A stretch of DNA of 30,313 nucleotides from JBBTIS01 sp038059855 (GTDB lineage: Bacteria; Elusimicrobiota; Elusimicrobia; JACQPE01). A program made the position numbers and the translations under genes. The notes beneath the pieces are model-generated. The model ran no database searches. It was not told where the DNA came from and worked only from the letters and a program-made list of their open reading frames with translations. The stretch spans positions 1-30,313 of the forward strand of contig CAYHKQ010000021.1 of assembly GCA_964357255.1 (NCBI GenBank), given 5' to 3'. Below, in pieces: positions 29,221 through 30,313 of this stretch (position 1 is its first letter; the number at the start of each line of letters is the position of its first letter).

Positions 29221-30293
29221 GGCGACTTATTGGCGGGGAGCGCGATCGGGTTCATCGGCGCGGCGCACCGGGCGCAAGGCGCTAAGCCAAAGAGCGCTTC
29301 GATTGTGGCGCGGATATTGCTATGCGTATTTTGATGCTCGTCTTGGACAGGCGTAATGCCCGGCCCTTTGGCATAAAGCCAGATGCGTTTGGCCGAACTC
29401 ACACCTCCATGTTTTTTCCATTCGCGTCCATTTCCGCGGCCATGGTCCGTGGTCATGACGATGGTGGCGCGGCTTGAGTAGTCACCCATTTTTTCTAACG
29501 TCGCGACCAGTTCCCGGAGCCAGTAGTCATACCAGCGTAATGTGGCCAAGTAGGCAGGATATTGGCCTTGATGGCCCCATTCGTCCGCGTCGTTGAGCGA
29601 AATCCATAAAAAACGAGGCTCATGGCGCTTGAGATAGCGCATCGCTTGGGCCCAGGTGAAGCGGTCGAATCGCGCGCCATTTAAGGATTGCGCGGCTTGC
29701 TCTGTGTTTAGGCGGTCGAGTTCGGGATCGTTGATCTGTGGCGCCGTTGGGTCGGCCAGCGGGGTCAATCCCGCGTTGACGAAAATTTTGTTCGGTTGGC
29801 TTTGCGCGGCCAAGGCGATTTTATGCCAGGAAGAAATAACCGCGACTTTTCCAAAAGGCAGATCCAATTCGCGCGCGAGCCGCTCGGGCAGGGTCTCGAC
29901 GGAGATTCTGCCGCAGTTATTGTCGCGGCAGTATCGCAACGCGCCTGCCATGATATTGTGATAGGCCGGCAGGCTCAGAATTTTCGGGTTGGCCACGGCA
30001 AAGGAGCCGTTCTTTCGCGTATCGCCGAATACGGCGCCCTGAGCGGCCAATTGTGACCAAAAATTAGGAAAGGTTGCGGCCTGGTCACCGGCGGCCAAGG
30101 CCGGGTCCGGCCCTTCGAAAAATTCATTCCAGCGCACGCCGTCGAGCGTCACGAGGATGACGTTCGCGCCCTGCTTCGCTTGAGCCGTGGATGCCGGGTT
30201 TGAGGCCCGCGCGTGTTCCGCCGGTTTGGCCCAGGCCAACAGCGAAATCAGAGGAATGGTTAGCGCCAAAAAATTCACCAGGCATTTTAACAT
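29217..30293 (-). CDS. Exported alkaline-phosphatase-superfamily hydrolase
   Basis: The 358-residue protein has a signal peptide (MLKCLVNFLALTIPLISLLAWA). Metal-binding motifs of the alkaline phosphatase/phosphodiesterase/sulfatase superfamily are visible: NVILVTLDGVRWNEFFEG with the first Asp at about residue 51, the nucleophile region LSLPAYHNIMAG, the block WISLNDADEWGHQGQY, the pair TTDHGRG, and a final His in EWKKHGG. The family's nucleophile is usually a Ser or Thr; the Ser in LSLPAYH is the likely candidate. Such enzymes cleave phosphate or phosphonate esters outside the cytoplasm; the substrate is open. The ATG lies 20 bp from the window's end, so the promoter is not seen. Its stop overlaps the start of the LPP20-like gene by 4 nt. 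Confidence 0.82.
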   Translation of the reverse strand: MLKCLVNFLALTIPLISLLAWAKPAEHARASNPASTAQAKQGANVILVTLDGVRWNEFFEGPDPALAAGDQAATFPNFWSQLAAQGAVFGDTRKNGSFAVANPKILSLPAYHNIMAGALRYCRDNNCGRISVETLPERLARELDLPFGKVAVISSWHKIALAAQSQPNKIFVNAGLTPLADPTAPQINDPELDRLNTEQAAQSLNGARFDRFTWAQAMRYLKRHEPRFLWISLNDADEWGHQGQYPAYLATLRWYDYWLRELVATLEKMGDYSSRATIVMTTDHGRGNGREWKKHGGVSSAKRIWLYAKGPGITPVQDEHQNTHSNIRATIEALFGLAPCARCAAPMNPIALPANKSP

Positions 30294-30313
30294 CTTGCGG
30301 GTGTCGGTATAAT
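30287..30313 (+). promoter_or_regulatory. Possible promoter reading out of the window
   Basis: TATAAT forms the last six bases (30308-30313), with TTAACA (30287-30292) 15 bp upstream, slightly shorter than ideal spacing. It would serve a plus-strand gene beyond the window and would overlap the 5' end of the phosphatase gene. Confidence 0.3.

Overview
The window is a gene-dense stretch of about 30 kb from a bacterial chromosome. It reads as a Gram-negative-type bacterium, because it encodes an outer-membrane PorV/PorQ-type barrel, an AmpG-like muropeptide permease with the anhydro-muramic-acid recycling enzymes, and many secreted proteins. A C-terminal sorting-type domain with the NFPNPF motif beside a PorV-like protein, two DUF2723 membrane proteins and a DUF4175 protein suggest an uncultivated lineage such as Elusimicrobiota or a relative of the FCB/PVC groups. 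That placement is inference; no rRNA or tRNA gene was seen. Most genes are GC-rich by eye. The stretch around 17.15-18.18 kb is visibly AT-richer.

Region by region: (1) 1-2.3 kb holds the 3' end of a large secreted protein with a FlgD-like/sorting-type C-terminus, then a PorV/PorQ-family barrel. (2) 2.4-8.4 kb is a peptidoglycan recycling cluster: AmpG-like permease (+), NagZ (-), and an overlapping murQ-anmK pair (-). A Cys-rich secreted protein of unknown function with its own promoter (+) sits inside it. Together these would import and cleave muropeptide sugars and convert anhydro-MurNAc to GlcNAc-6-phosphate. (3) 8.5-10.4 kb has a small secreted protein and the phosphatidylethanolamine pair psd-pssA (-). 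(4) 10.46-16.25 kb is the heat-shock operon hrcA-grpE-dnaK-dnaJ, preceded by a sigma70-type promoter and a CIRCE operator, with a DEDDh exonuclease coupled to dnaJ at its end. (5) 16.3-18.18 kb carries an EamA transporter and an AT-richer two-gene module (small helical protein plus AbiEii-like nucleotidyltransferase), near a perfect 20-bp palindrome. (6) 18.2-28.8 kb is a five-gene plus-strand array: two DUF2723 glycosyltransferase-like proteins, a family-39-type glycosyltransferase, a DUF4175 coiled-coil protein, and a secreted gluzincin-type peptidase with TPRs. Most of these overlap by about 4 nt, and an intrinsic terminator ends the array. (7) 28.8-30.3 kb is a minus-strand pair: an alkaline-phosphatase-superfamily enzyme and a small secreted LPP20-like protein.

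The most unusual property is the number of short tandem repeats (7-, 8-, 9- and 18-bp units) placed between and inside genes. An 8-bp family (consensus AGCGGTTA) occurs at grpE/dnaK, dnaK/dnaJ and the start of nagZ, where it supplies stop codons and coding sequence. Other arrays encode part of a signal peptide, a membrane helix and enzyme loops. No stretch longer than 300 bases lacks a gene. No CRISPR array, insertion sequence or RNA gene was seen.
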